Below, one piece after another: positions 49,677 through 61,779 of a stretch of DNA of 64,000 nucleotides. The stretch is from Brevibacterium sp. S22. GTDB lineage: Bacteria > Actinomycetota > Actinomycetes > Actinomycetales > Brevibacteriaceae. Where the stretch lies: positions 1-64,000 of the forward strand of contig NZ_RHFG01000015.1 of assembly GCF_004745485.1 (NCBI RefSeq). The letters are read 5' to 3'. How positions within the stretch are numbered: the stretch's first letter is position 1; each line of letters opens with the position of its first letter. The notes below the pieces were generated by a model that was not told where the DNA came from, searched no databases, and saw only the letters and a list, made by a program, of their open reading frames with translations. The translations under genes and the position numbers were made by a program.

Positions 49677-50096
49677 TCACTCGTCCCGATTGAGGACGGC
49701 GAATCCGGAGAAGATCTGCTCGAAGTGCATGACGGCGGCGTTGTCGATCGTCGTGTCATCGGTGCTCGCCGAGGCGCTGTCTTCGCTCGAGTTCGTACCA
49801 CCAGCGGAGCTTCCGTCCGAGCTGGAGCCGTTCTGATTGCCCGGCATGCCGTTGGATCGGCCACCGGACATATCGCCGCCGTCCGACTGCCCGCCAGGCA
49901 TTCCGCCGCCCTCCTGGCTGCCCATTCCTCCCGGCCCGTTCTGGCCACCCGGACCCTGACTCGTACCTGAATCGTTCGACGCATCGGCCGCTGATGCTCC
50001 GATCGCTCCCCCAGCGAGTCCACCGACGACGAACAGTGCCGAACCGGCGAGCACTGTGGGAACCAGCGGGACGCGACGCTTCTGCTTTCGCGGCAT
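49677..50096 (-). CDS. Gly-rich membrane-anchored protein of unknown function
   Basis: A 139-aa protein. A basic N-terminus (MPRKQKRRVPLVPT) precedes one hydrophobic segment (VLAGSALFVVGGLAGGAIGA, about 15-34), so it is exported or membrane-anchored. Residues 40-110 are Gly/Ser/Asn-rich with GMGSQEGGGMPGGQS. A short non-repetitive end follows (NAAVMHFEQIFSGFAVLNRD). The GMGS-GGGMPGG motif is also present in the ArnT-like protein upstream in this gene set. It lies 154 bases after the sensor kinase, so cotranscription is possible. No clear Shine-Dalgarno. Confidence 0.65.
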   Translation of the reverse strand: MPRKQKRRVPLVPTVLAGSALFVVGGLAGGAIGASAADASNDSGTSQGPGGQNGPGGMGSQEGGGMPGGQSDGGDMSGGRSNGMPGNQNGSSSDGSSAGGTNSSEDSASASTDDTTIDNAAVMHFEQIFSGFAVLNRDE

Positions 50097-50250
50097 TGCG
50101 GTGCTTCCGAACTGCGTGACCTGGTTGAGGTTCTCGTTGGGGTTCTAGTTTTCGGTCATGGGATCTCCTCTGATTATCGATGACTCCACTCTCAGACCCC
50201 GCGCTGTAGCCCTTCCCAGCGGTACCTGTGGTCAACCTGTGCGATTCTGC

Positions 50251-51801
50251 TCAGACGGCGGGCAGTCGGAGTTCGAAGGTCGTGCCCGCGTCCGTGCTCG
50301 ACATCGCGATGCTGCCGTGCATGAGGTCGACGAGGCCGGATGCGATCGCCAGCCCCAGGCCCGAGGAACCTCCCTTGACTCCGTCCTGCCGCGCCCGCGA
50401 GGCGTCCCCGCGGACGAAGCGGTCGAAGACCCTGTCGCGGATATCAGGCGGAATGCCCTGCCCGTCGTCGCTGATGCGGATCGCCACGATATCGCTGGGC
50501 AGCTGCCCCGAGACCGGCTTGCGCGTCACCTGCGCCTCGACGTGCGCCCTGGTGCCCGGGGGCGTGTGCACGCAGGCATTCGTGAGCACGATCGACACGA
50601 CCCGGCGCACCTGGTCGACCTCGCCGCGCACTTCGAGAGCCTCCGGAGGGACATCAAGTGAGATCGAGTGATCGGGATTGACCACATGGGCGTCCTCGAC
50701 GAGCTCGACGAGCAGAGAGGAGACGTCAACGGTGTCCTCACTCGTCGGCTGGCGGCCGGCTTCGAGTCGTGCGAGGAGGAGGAGGTCATCGACCAGGGAG
50801 GACATCCGCATCGCTCCGGAATCGATCTTGCCCAAGGAGGTGGTCACCTCGGCGGGCAGATCGTCGCGGTACGGGCGGGTGAGGTCGGCCCAGCCGCGGA
50901 TCGTCGCGATCGGGGTGCGCAGCTCATGGGAGGCATCGGCGTCGAAGCGGCGCATCTGCTCCGTGCCCCGATAACGCTCCTCGAGGGCGGAGCCGACATG
51001 GTCGAGCATCCTGTTGACCGAGGCGCCTACGTCGCCGACCTCCGTGCCTGGCTCTGCGAGTTCGGCGGGGACCCGGAGCGCGAGCTCGGGTTCGCCGGCG
51101 CTGAGCTCGAGATCGGTGACTTCCCTCGCGGTGCGGGCGACCTCACGCAGGTCACGCAGCTGACGGTGGATGATCACGGCCATGAGCGCGGCCGTGGCGA
51201 TGACGCCGATGATGACCACAGACGCGGTGGTCCAGGCGGTGCGTTCGAGGGCACCGTCGACGCTGCCCTGTGGAACGCCATACACGGTGGTGGTTCCGCC
51301 GTCGTCGAAAGCGACGACACGGTAGGCACCGAACCCGGGCACTCGCACGGACTCGTGGGCGGACGCATCGCCGCCGGACTCACCCCCGCCGTGTTCGACG
51401 TCGAGCAGTGCGTCGATCGCCGCCGGGGACAGGGCCCGCGGGCGGGTCAGCCCCGCCTCGGCGATGAGTCCTTCTCCCCCATCGCCGGAGTCGACGGCGA
51501 CGAGGGCACCGTCGCCGACCCCCGGCTGGAAGAGGTAGCGCAGAGCCGAATCGACCGCCGCCGACGGTTCGTCACCCCCACCCGAGGTTCCCGGGTTCCC
51601 GGTCGACACGGGGCCCGCGCCGGGTCCGTCGCCCGAACGCGCATGCGACGTCATCGACGTCAGCCGTGCATCGAGGTCGGACATCAGCGAGCTGCGTACG
51701 CTCAGCCAAGAGGCGGTTCCGATCCCGGCCCCGACGAGGAGGAGGACGAGGCCGGCGAGGACGATGAGCCTCGTCTGCAGTCGCCACCGGCGCAGTGTCA
51801 C
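50251..51801 (-). CDS. two-component sensor histidine kinase
   Basis: A 516-aa membrane kinase. TM1 is about residues 11-32, followed by an extracytoplasmic sensor region of about 155 residues rich in Gly/Ser, TM2 about 191-212 and a HAMP linker. The phospho-acceptor is H292 in DADASHELRTPIATIRGW. The ATPase domain shows SIVLTNACVH (N box), ISDDGQGIP (G1) and GGSSGLGLAIA (G2). The start is GTG 51801, overlapping the regulator stop as GTGA. The signal is unknown; the neighbours suggest an envelope function. Confidence 0.92.
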   Translation of the reverse strand: MTLRRWRLQTRLIVLAGLVLLLVGAGIGTASWLSVRSSLMSDLDARLTSMTSHARSGDGPGAGPVSTGNPGTSGGGDEPSAAVDSALRYLFQPGVGDGALVAVDSGDGGEGLIAEAGLTRPRALSPAAIDALLDVEHGGGESGGDASAHESVRVPGFGAYRVVAFDDGGTTTVYGVPQGSVDGALERTAWTTASVVIIGVIATAALMAVIIHRQLRDLREVARTAREVTDLELSAGEPELALRVPAELAEPGTEVGDVGASVNRMLDHVGSALEERYRGTEQMRRFDADASHELRTPIATIRGWADLTRPYRDDLPAEVTTSLGKIDSGAMRMSSLVDDLLLLARLEAGRQPTSEDTVDVSSLLVELVEDAHVVNPDHSISLDVPPEALEVRGEVDQVRRVVSIVLTNACVHTPPGTRAHVEAQVTRKPVSGQLPSDIVAIRISDDGQGIPPDIRDRVFDRFVRGDASRARQDGVKGGSSGLGLAIASGLVDLMHGSIAMSSTDAGTTFELRLPAV

Positions 51802-52514
51802 TGCTGCGCTCGCAGGATGTATCCGGCTCCGCGCTTGGTGTGGAAGAGGTTCGGCAGGTCCGGGAATGGAGTGTCGATCTTCTTCCGCAGGTAGGAGACG
51901 TAGAGTTCGACGATGTTGCCGTTGCCGCCGAAGTCGTAGTCCCACACTCGGTCGAGGATCTGGGATTCCGACAGCACCGCTCGCGGGTTGCGCATGAACA
52001 GCAGCAGCACCTCGTATTCGCGGGCGGTGAGTTCGATCGGCTGTCCGGCGCGGTTGACCTCGTGAGAGCGTTCGTCGAGTTCGAGATCGCCCACGCGCAG
52101 AACATCGTCTTCGTCGACCGGACCGGCCGATGCCCCACGGCGCAGACGCACCTCGATGCGGGCGATGACCTCATCGAGGTTGAACGGCTTCGTCACATAG
52201 TCGTCCCCGCCCAGCCGCAGGCCCGTCAGCCGGTCGTCGACCTCGTCGCGGGCAGAGAGGAAGACCACCGGAGTGTCGATTCCCTCCCTGCGGATCTTCT
52301 CGATCACGGCGAACCCGTCGAGGTCGGGCAGCATGACGTCGAGGACGATCACGTCGAAGCGCTGACTCCTGGCCAGCGCGACGGCATCACGGCCCGTGCC
52401 GACCCCTTCGGCCTCCCACCCTCTGACGTGACAGGCCATGACGAGGAGTTCGGAGAGGTTCGCCTCGTCGTCGACGATGAGGATGCGCGCCGGCGGATTC
52501 GCTGTCGGGTTCAT
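51798..52514 (-). CDS. OmpR-family response regulator
   Basis: A 238-aa regulator. The receiver domain has the acidic pair in ILIVDDEANL and phospho-acceptor D59 in VIVLDVMLPDLDGF, with K in DDYVTKPFN. The C-terminal winged helix contains LTAREYEVLLLFMRNP and YLRKKIDTPF...RGAGYIL. It is coupled to the kinase by a four-base overlap and lies 15 bases after the ArnT-like gene, so the pair probably belongs to that operon and may autoregulate it. Confidence 0.94.
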   Translation of the reverse strand: MNPTANPPARILIVDDEANLSELLVMACHVRGWEAEGVGTGRDAVALARSQRFDVIVLDVMLPDLDGFAVIEKIRREGIDTPVVFLSARDEVDDRLTGLRLGGDDYVTKPFNLDEVIARIEVRLRRGASAGPVDEDDVLRVGDLELDERSHEVNRAGQPIELTAREYEVLLLFMRNPRAVLSESQILDRVWDYDFGGNGNIVELYVSYLRKKIDTPFPDLPNLFHTKRGAGYILRAQQ

Positions 52515-52529
52515 AGGTCGATTATCCTC

Positions 52530-54548
52530 TCATCCGGCGCTGAGATCGTAGAGCGAAACGGAGTCGACGGTGGTCGCCTCGCAGTTCGCCTCGACCCAGG
52601 CTGCGATCTGAGACGACGACGAGTCCGAGTCTGCACCGCCGGGGCCCTGTCCGCTGGAGCCCGATCCGATGTAGTAGTGGATCTTGCCGTCAGCCACGAG
52701 CTGTTTGAACTGTGCGAGGCTCGGCGAAGGATCGGTGCCGTTGAACCCTCCGATCGCCATGACGGGCTCGTCAAGGCCCAGTTGGTATCCGGCAGCCTGG
52801 TTCGCCCCGGTCGTCGCGGCCACCCACGTGTAGTCCGAGGCGTCCTGTCCGAGCAGCTCTGTGAGCTCGTCGGAGGGTTCGGAGCCGTTGAGCAGACCGC
52901 CTATTCCGCCTCCGCCGCCTGGCATTCCTCCGCCGCCGGGCCCACTGCCCATGCCCGAGCTCGTGCCGGCGATCGTGACGATCGATCCCTGCGTCGTGCC
53001 GGCGATTGTGCGCACGGCCAGCTGAGCTGGAATCGCGGCGCTGCCGAGGACGGCCAGCGCAATGAGCACCGAGGCGAGCGCCGTTCCGAGCCTGCGGTGT
53101 GCGGTGATGATGAGAACCAGTGCACCGAGGATCGCCACGATGAGCACAGCCCAGCACAGGACACCCGGGATTCCGGTCATCTGTGAGCTGAGGACGAACT
53201 GCCACGCCCCGGTCAGGGCCCACGCGACCGCCAGCAGCAGTCGCGGGAGGGATCCGGGCCGATCGAGCAGGACCGCGCAGCCGAGACCGATGACGGCCGC
53301 GATGGCAGGAACGAGCGCAACCGTGTAGTACTCGTGCACGATCCCATTCATGTTCGACAGCACGAGCCAGGTGATGACGAGCCACGCACTCCACATGAAC
53401 AGTCCCGCACCGAAATTGCCCGCACCGGATGAGTCAGCCGTATCGGAGGCCCCGGATGCGGGCACCGCACGGTCACCGCCCGTGACGGTGGGGACACGGC
53501 GACGGCGGGCCACCTCGGCGAGGATGAGAAGAACGATCGTGACGACGAGGAGGAACAGGTCGGTGGGCAGGAACCACGACACCTGCTGGCCGAAGCTGCC
53601 GGTGAACAGCCGGGTGATGCCCGTTTCGCCCCATCCTCCGCCGCCTCCCCCACCGACGGACCCGGTCTCGTTGCCGGTGAGACGTCCGAAGCCGTTATAG
53701 CCGAAGGTGAGCTCGAGGAACGAGTTCGACTGGGAGCCGCCGACGTAGGGCCTGGAGCCTGCAGGGGTGAGTTCGACGAGGGCGATCCACCAGCCGGCGC
53801 TGACGATCATCGCTCCGACCGGCACGAGCAGCCACAGCAGGCGGCGCGGCCAGGAGGTGCGGGCGAAGAACATCCAGGCCAGGGCGAGGCCGGGGACGAT
53901 GAGCAGGACCTGGAACGCCTTGGTCAGGAACCCGAGGCCGAGGCAGACTCCGGCAAGGACGAGCCAACCGGCGATATGGCGGTGCGGCTGGTTTTCGGTC
54001 AGGTCGCGCAGTGCATGCTGCGTCGCGACGACCGCGCCGATCATCAGGACCACGAGCAGGGCATCCGGGTTGTTGAACCGGAACATCAGTGCCACCACCG
54101 GGGAGACGGCGAAGATTCCACCGGCCCCCAGCGCCGCAGCCTTCTCAATGCCCGGTCCGACGCGAGAACGCAGGCTCAGCCGTACCGAATGGACGATGAG
54201 CAGCACGCTCACTCCGGCCAGCAAGACCTGGGGCAGAAGCATCGAGAACGACGAGAACCCGAAGACGCGGGCGCTCAGAGCCATCAGCCACAGGGCGGCC
54301 GGCGGTTTGTCGACGGTGATCGCATTCGCCGAGTCGAGGGAGCCGAAGAGGAAGGCCTCCCAGTTCTCCGCGCCGGCCTGCACGGCCGCCGCATAGAAGG
54401 AGTTCGCCCAGCCGTTGGCACTGAGGTCGGCGAGGAAGGCGGCGATCGTGCCGAGGGTGAGGGTGGTCAGCACCGCCGGGTACCAACTGCGGCGGAGTCT
54501 GCCGGTGTGGGATCCGTCCGGACTCGTTGACTTGCGGCTTTCAGTCAT
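52530..54548 (-). CDS. ArnT-like polyprenyl-phosphate sugar transferase (GT-C fold)
   Basis: A 672-aa membrane glycosyltransferase of the GT39/GT83 (PMT/ArnT) type. The first periplasmic loop after TM1 (LADLSANGWANSFYAAAVQA) carries the catalytic-type acid at D41, and VDKPPAALWLMAL (80-92) is the conserved motif. About a dozen membrane helices follow. The soluble C-terminal part contains GMGSGPGGGGMPGGGGG. It would move a sugar from a polyprenyl carrier to an exported acceptor. The start ATG 54548 overlaps the end of the GT2-GtrA gene by eight bases; the longer frame is ignored. Confidence 0.87.
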   Translation of the reverse strand: MTESRKSTSPDGSHTGRLRRSWYPAVLTTLTLGTIAAFLADLSANGWANSFYAAAVQAGAENWEAFLFGSLDSANAITVDKPPAALWLMALSARVFGFSSFSMLLPQVLLAGVSVLLIVHSVRLSLRSRVGPGIEKAAALGAGGIFAVSPVVALMFRFNNPDALLVVLMIGAVVATQHALRDLTENQPHRHIAGWLVLAGVCLGLGFLTKAFQVLLIVPGLALAWMFFARTSWPRRLLWLLVPVGAMIVSAGWWIALVELTPAGSRPYVGGSQSNSFLELTFGYNGFGRLTGNETGSVGGGGGGGWGETGITRLFTGSFGQQVSWFLPTDLFLLVVTIVLLILAEVARRRRVPTVTGGDRAVPASGASDTADSSGAGNFGAGLFMWSAWLVITWLVLSNMNGIVHEYYTVALVPAIAAVIGLGCAVLLDRPGSLPRLLLAVAWALTGAWQFVLSSQMTGIPGVLCWAVLIVAILGALVLIITAHRRLGTALASVLIALAVLGSAAIPAQLAVRTIAGTTQGSIVTIAGTSSGMGSGPGGGGMPGGGGGIGGLLNGSEPSDELTELLGQDASDYTWVAATTGANQAAGYQLGLDEPVMAIGGFNGTDPSPSLAQFKQLVADGKIHYYIGSGSSGQGPGGADSDSSSSQIAAWVEANCEATTVDSVSLYDLSAG

Positions 54549-55821
54549 GGCCGGGTCCTGCCTTCGGGAGGTGGTCGGTGCTGCGTCCGGATTCGGACGT
54601 CGTCGTCTGCCTGTCAGCATTCGACGCGCCCAGACGTGTTCCCCGGGCGAAGACCCAGGTGCGCATGAGCACGAAGCGGACCACAGTGGCGGCGAGGTTC
54701 GCGAGCGTCAGCACCCCGAGCGTGCCGACGCTCGCCCACGGACCGGTGAACCCGTCGGCGACGGCCAGCCCCGCCGAGGTGAAGGCCAGGCACAGACCGA
54801 AGGCCGCCAAGCCTTTGAGCTGGGAGGTCAGTCGGTGGTGCGGGGCTCGCACCCCGAAGGTGTGGCTGCGATTGAGCGCCGTATTGGCCACCGTCGACAG
54901 GAACAGGGCGATGATGTTCGCCGTGACGGCGGAGACGATCTGGGAGCCGAAGAGGAGAATCATCGCGTAGAGGACGGTGCTGATGATTCCGACGTCGATG
55001 AAGTGGAGGATCTGAGCACCTGTGTTCGGTGCCGGAGGTTCGGCCGAGACGTGGGCACGGTCGTCCTTGCGCAGCCTGACAATGCCTTTGATGTCCTTCC
55101 ACGCCGTGCTGATGACGTCGACGGAGGAATCCGGATCGTCCGTCCAATCCGTGCCGAACTCGTGGATGCGGTATCCGGCCCATTCTGCGCGGGTGAGCAG
55201 CTCCGTGTCGAAGAACCATTCGGTGTCTTCGATCTGTGGCAGAAGTTCCTGTGCCGCACGCGCTGACATCGCTTTGAACGCGCATTGGGCGTCGCTGAAT
55301 CTGACGCCGAGGCTGATCCTGAGCAGGCGGTTGTAGCAGCGGGAGACGATCTCGCGCTTGATGCCTCGCTCGACCGCGAGTCCCGGCCGCAGGCGGGAGG
55401 CGATGGCCAAATCGGCCAGCCCGGAGCGGATCACCTCGACCATCGGTTCGAGGACGCGGATGTCCGTGGCGAGGTCGACATCCGTATAGGCGACGATATC
55501 CGCAGTCGAGGACTGCCACACCTGGCTCAGTGCACGGCCACGCCCCTTCGCCTCGAGCCGCACGTATTCGACATTCGGATGTTCGGCAGCAAGAGCCGCG
55601 GCGATCCTCGGCGTCGAATCGCTGCTCGCATTGTCGGCGATGATGATCGTGACCTCGGTACTGCGACCGGTGCCGGAGGCGAGGAGGGTCTCGATGGAGG
55701 AGGCCAGAGTGTCCTCCTCGTCATAGACCGGCACGACGAGGTCGACAGTCGTGGTCGTCCGGAGGGACGTGGAACCTGGGTGCGCCGAGGATCGGTTCCC
55801 GGCGCTGCTCTCGTATCTCAT
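54541..55821 (-). CDS. GT2 glycosyltransferase fused to a GtrA-like membrane domain
   Basis: A 426-aa fusion. Residues 25-260 are a GT2 domain: DLVVPVYDEEDTL, IADNASSDSTP (62-72) and the metal-binding YTDVDLAT (D114, D116), typical of polyprenyl-phosphate sugar synthases. Residues about 290-405 hold four helices of GtrA type (FIDVGIISTVLYAMILLFGS, ALNRSHTFG, VVRFVLMRTWVF), thought to help flip the lipid-linked sugar. It thus would make and present the donor for the ArnT-like enzyme it overlaps. I start at 55821; upstream codons look non-homologous. Confidence 0.87.
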   Translation of the reverse strand: MRYESSAGNRSSAHPGSTSLRTTTTVDLVVPVYDEEDTLASSIETLLASGTGRSTEVTIIIADNASSDSTPRIAAALAAEHPNVEYVRLEAKGRGRALSQVWQSSTADIVAYTDVDLATDIRVLEPMVEVIRSGLADLAIASRLRPGLAVERGIKREIVSRCYNRLLRISLGVRFSDAQCAFKAMSARAAQELLPQIEDTEWFFDTELLTRAEWAGYRIHEFGTDWTDDPDSSVDVISTAWKDIKGIVRLRKDDRAHVSAEPPAPNTGAQILHFIDVGIISTVLYAMILLFGSQIVSAVTANIIALFLSTVANTALNRSHTFGVRAPHHRLTSQLKGLAAFGLCLAFTSAGLAVADGFTGPWASVGTLGVLTLANLAATVVRFVLMRTWVFARGTRLGASNADRQTTTSESGRSTDHLPKAGPGHD

Positions 55822-55955
55822 GGCGTCCACATTCGCGTCCCCGCATAGGCCCAGCATCGGTCGCACCTGTGGCCCGGCTGTGGACAGCACGACATGACAC
55901 ACCGCCCTGTCCGACCGGCTCACCGGGCCGACCGGTCTGTGCAGGTGAATCCCGC

Positions 55956-55961
55956 TACACT
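55956..55961 (+). promoter_or_regulatory. -10 box of the leaderless DUF1707-pfkA promoter
   Basis: TACACT ends 7 bases before ATG 55969, the same hexamer and spacing as for the MarR gene. No Shine-Dalgarno. Confidence 0.5.
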
Positions 55962-55968
55962 GGGGGCC

Positions 55969-56658
55969 ATGGCCGATGATGACTCCCCTCCCCCACAGCG
56001 CCGGATACGTGCCTCCGACAAGGACCGTGACGAGGTCCTCACCGTGATCACCGAGGCGGTGACGAACGGTCGCCTCGACGCTGAGGAGACCGCTGAGCGC
56101 CAGGACACTGCCATCTCTGCGAAGTTCATCGACGAACTGCTGCCTCTCCTCGACGATCTTCCCGAAGGTGCGGCACTCCACCGCAGGTTCGCCCGGCAGG
56201 TCGGTCAGGGAAATGGACCGACCGCTCCCGGTACGCAGCTGCAGCGCCGCAGTGCCGCAGAGCTCAGTCCTGCCGCGGATCCGGGGTCGGCCCCGCCGAT
56301 GAGCTCCGTGGCCATCATGTCCGGACGCCAGATCGATGTCCGGCCCGGGACGGCCGAGGTCACAAGCTATTCCCTCATCGGCGGTGACGATATCGACCTC
56401 TGCGATGTCATGGGACCCGAGGTGACGGTTGTGGTCAACGCGTATGCGATGTGGGCCGGCAACAACATCTACGTCCCGCCGGGTGTGAACGTCCGCGACG
56501 AGACGATCAACATCATGGCCGGGAACGAGATCCGGCGTTCTGCACAGGGCGACGGTTCCAACGGCACCGTCGTCCTCAAAGGCTTCTCACTCATGGCCGG
56601 ACATGACGTCCGGCTGGCCAAAGGCTACCGAGCAAAGGATCAGGGTCAACTCGAATGA
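55969..56658 (+). CDS. DUF1707 domain protein with C-terminal LiaF-like beta domain
   Basis: A 229-aa protein. Residues 12-60 are a DUF1707 (SHOCT-like) domain: RIRASDKDRDEVLTVITEAV, NGRLDAEETAERQDTA. The C-terminal half, VAIMSGRQIDVRPGTAEVTSYSLIGGDDIDL in outline and repeated GNEI/GHDV strands, looks like the beta-rich domain of LiaF/DUF1707-associated proteins. No membrane helix is visible, so it is probably cytoplasmic. Its function is unknown. The last four bases overlap pfkA (ATGA), an unusual partnership for a glycolytic gene. Confidence 0.82.
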   Translation: MADDDSPPPQRRIRASDKDRDEVLTVITEAVTNGRLDAEETAERQDTAISAKFIDELLPLLDDLPEGAALHRRFARQVGQGNGPTAPGTQLQRRSAAELSPAADPGSAPPMSSVAIMSGRQIDVRPGTAEVTSYSLIGGDDIDLCDVMGPEVTVVVNAYAMWAGNNIYVPPGVNVRDETINIMAGNEIRRSAQGDGSNGTVVLKGFSLMAGHDVRLAKGYRAKDQGQLE

Positions 56659-57680
56659 AGATCGGTGTACTCACATCGGGCGGAGACTGCCCGGGCCTCA
56701 ACGCTGTCATCCGCGGAATCGTCCGCAAGGGAATCCGCACTCACAAAGCCTCGTTCGTCGGCATCCGCGATGGTTGGCGAGGACTCCTCGAGGATGACCT
56801 GTTCGATATGACGATGCTCGATGTGCGTGGCCTCTCCGGTCGCGGCGGCACCATCCTCGGCACCTCCCGCACCCACCCCTATGAGGACGGCGGTCCCGAC
56901 CGCATGCGCGAAGTCATGGCCGCCCACGGCATCGATTCGCTCATCGCGATCGGCGGCGAAGGCACCCTCGCCGGGGCTTCGCGACTGGTCAACGAGGAGG
57001 GTCTGCACATCGTCGGCGTGCCCAAGACCATCGACAACGACCTCGGCAACACCGACTACACCTTCGGATTCGACACCGCTCAGTCCATCGCCACTGAGGC
57101 GATCGACCGACTGCGCACCACAGCCGAATCCCACCACCGCTGCATGGTCATCGAGGTCATGGGCCGCAATGTCGGGTGGATCGCTCTGCACGCCGGCATG
57201 GCCGCCGGTGCCCATGCGATCCTCATGCCCGAATTCCCTGTCTCCTTCGATCAGATCGCCGAATGGGTGACCTCGGCCAGAGAACGCGGTCGCGCCCCGA
57301 TCGTCGTCGTTGCCGAAGGGTTCGTCCCCGAAGGCTTCGACTCCCAGGTCGCCGACCACGGCCTCGACAATCAGGGCCGCGTCCGCCTCGGCGGGATCGG
57401 GAACTACCTCGCACCCAAGATCGAGGAGATCACCGGAATCGAATCGCGGGCCACCATCCTCGGGCACCTGCAACGAGGCGGCTCCCCCACCGCGTACGAC
57501 CGTGTGCTGTCGACCCGGCTGGGGATGGCGGCAGCGGATCTCGCGCAGCACGGCCACTGGGGCAAGATGGCCAGCCTCAAAGGCACGGACATCGTCTCCG
57601 TCGAGATGTCCTCCGCCGTGCACAGCCTCAAATCGGTGCCGCTGCACCGCTGGGAAGAGGCACAGGTGCTCTTCGGCTAG
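56655..57680 (+). CDS. pfkA: 6-phosphofructokinase
   Basis: A 341-aa enzyme that phosphorylates fructose 6-phosphate. TSGGDCPGLNAVIRG opens the protein; IGGEGTLAGA (99-108) is the nucleotide site; PKTIDNDL (123-130) has the catalytic D127. G at the position called 104 points to ATP use, whereas K124 is the residue usual in PPi-dependent enzymes. Actinobacterial ATP-PFKs commonly show this combination, so ATP is the better guess. Translation is coupled to the DUF1707 gene. A long palindrome follows the stop. Confidence 0.94.
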   Translation: MKIGVLTSGGDCPGLNAVIRGIVRKGIRTHKASFVGIRDGWRGLLEDDLFDMTMLDVRGLSGRGGTILGTSRTHPYEDGGPDRMREVMAAHGIDSLIAIGGEGTLAGASRLVNEEGLHIVGVPKTIDNDLGNTDYTFGFDTAQSIATEAIDRLRTTAESHHRCMVIEVMGRNVGWIALHAGMAAGAHAILMPEFPVSFDQIAEWVTSARERGRAPIVVVAEGFVPEGFDSQVADHGLDNQGRVRLGGIGNYLAPKIEEITGIESRATILGHLQRGGSPTAYDRVLSTRLGMAAADLAQHGHWGKMASLKGTDIVSVEMSSAVHSLKSVPLHRWEEAQVLFG

Positions 57681-57690
57681 GGCAGTCCTG

Positions 57691-57760
57691 CCGAGACAAC
57701 GGGGGAGCGCCGAGACACCTGTGCAGACACAGTGGTCTCGGCGCTCCCCCGTTGTCTCGG
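57691..57760. repeat. long palindrome between pfkA and rpoC
   Basis: Perfect 26-base arms (57691-57716 with 57735-57760), beginning CCGAGACAACGGGGGAGCGC, around an 18-base centre with further partial pairing. It lies 11 bases after the pfkA stop, between convergent genes. The sequence differs from the 6317/12741 element, so it may be another palindrome family or a lone terminator. Confidence 0.75.
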
Positions 57761-57775
57761 CCTCCGCGGCCATAC

Positions 57776-57811
57776 AGAAGGGGCACCCGCCTTCCGGCGA
57801 GTGCCCCTTCT
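57776..57811 (-). terminator. rpoBC terminator
   Basis: AGAAGGGGCAC (57776-57786) pairs with GTGCCCCTTCT (57801-57811), with an inner CGCC-TTCC-GGCG stem, 28 bases past the rpoC stop. Confidence 0.8.
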
Positions 57812-57838
57812 GATTGTCAGCTCTTCAGCCGCTCAGCC

Positions 57839-61711
<3,873 letters not shown>

Positions 61712-61779
61712 GTAAATCCTCTTTCCTGGCGATGAACGAATCGTTCATCAAAAAGTTGTGTCGGTTGAAGTGGAAGTCC

